A stretch of 5,789 nt of DNA. Origin: Aromatoleum sp. GTDB lineage: Bacteria > Pseudomonadota > Gammaproteobacteria > Burkholderiales > Casimicrobiaceae. The notes below the pieces were generated by a model that worked only from the letters and a program-made list of their open reading frames with translations, had not been told where the DNA came from and ran no database searches. How positions within the stretch are numbered: the first letter of the stretch is position 1; each line of letters starts with the position of its first letter. The DNA lies in contig JAAFGU010000166.1 of NCBI GenBank assembly GCA_010365205.1, positions 1 through 5,789 of the forward strand, in the 5' to 3' direction. Positions 5,683-5,789 of the stretch are shown here, one piece after another. The position numbers and the translations under genes were made by a program.

Positions 5683-5789
5683 GTGGCCCTCGACCGTCTC
5701 GACCACGACCACGTCCGCGCGCTGCGCGCCGTGCTGACCCGATTCGACGCCGGCAGCGTCGCGGCCAAGGCCGCCGCCCTCACCGCCTG
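5683..5789 (+). CDS. Start of an unidentified gene running off the window, divergent from cysK
   Basis: The frame starting at GTG 5683 stays open to the window end (35 codons plus two bases) and reads MALDRLDHDHVRALRAVLTR, then an Ala-rich stretch. AGGAAG (5673-5678) sits 4 bases upstream as a plausible ribosome binding site. The visible segment looks like an amphipathic, charged N-terminal helix without signal peptide or membrane span. An earlier in-frame GTG at 5644 would add 13 residues, but has no comparable ribosome binding site. The product cannot be named from so short a piece. With cysK it would form a divergent pair sharing the upstream region, so it may share its regulator. Confidence 0.5.
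   Translation, partial: MALDRLDHDHVRALRAVLTRFDAGSVAAKAAALTA

Noticed and set aside
1..5789. CRISPR array, tRNA, rRNA or insertion sequence
   Set aside because: No regularly spaced repeats, no cloverleaf-like or rRNA-like stretch and no transposase frame or terminal inverted repeats were seen on either strand.

Overview
The window is strongly GC-rich, densely coded DNA from a bacterium. The protein families fit a proteobacterium, most likely a beta-proteobacterium: YaeQ, an EntS-type MFS exporter, an AEC permease and a CysK-type cysteine synthase, with GTG starts and G/C-ending codons. This placement is an inference from family content and codon use; no rRNA or other marker is present.

Left part (1-2330, all on +): the 3' end of an MFS exporter gene cut by the window edge, then an auxin-efflux-carrier (AEC) family permease starting 4 bases after the MFS stop, then yaeQ. 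A short GC-only hairpin lies between the permease and yaeQ. A 243-base spacer without a convincing gene follows yaeQ.

Middle part (2574-4560, +): a compact three-gene cassette. A 48-codon, very basic, proline-rich small ORF with a strong Shine-Dalgarno overlaps a GT-A-like glycosyltransferase by ATGA. The glycosyltransferase in turn overlaps a GDP-mannose 3,5-epimerase-like gene by GTGA. The epimerase closely matches the plant GME enzyme as I remember it, including its catalytic Cys, Tyr, Lys and second Lys. The simplest reading is that the epimerase makes an unusual GDP-hexose (GDP-L-galactose or GDP-L-gulose) from GDP-mannose and that the co-translated transferase uses it. The small protein is unknown. 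This cassette is the most interesting part of the window.

Right part (4573-5789): cysK lies on the minus strand, tail-to-tail with the epimerase and only 12 bases away. Upstream of cysK is a 177-base divergent region with a TATACT -10 candidate and a perfect GGATAT-N11-ATATCC dyad centred about 63 bases upstream of the predicted start point. That is the geometry of a LysR-type regulator site. A GTG-started reading frame with a good ribosome binding site then runs rightward off the end of the window; its product cannot be identified from 35 residues.
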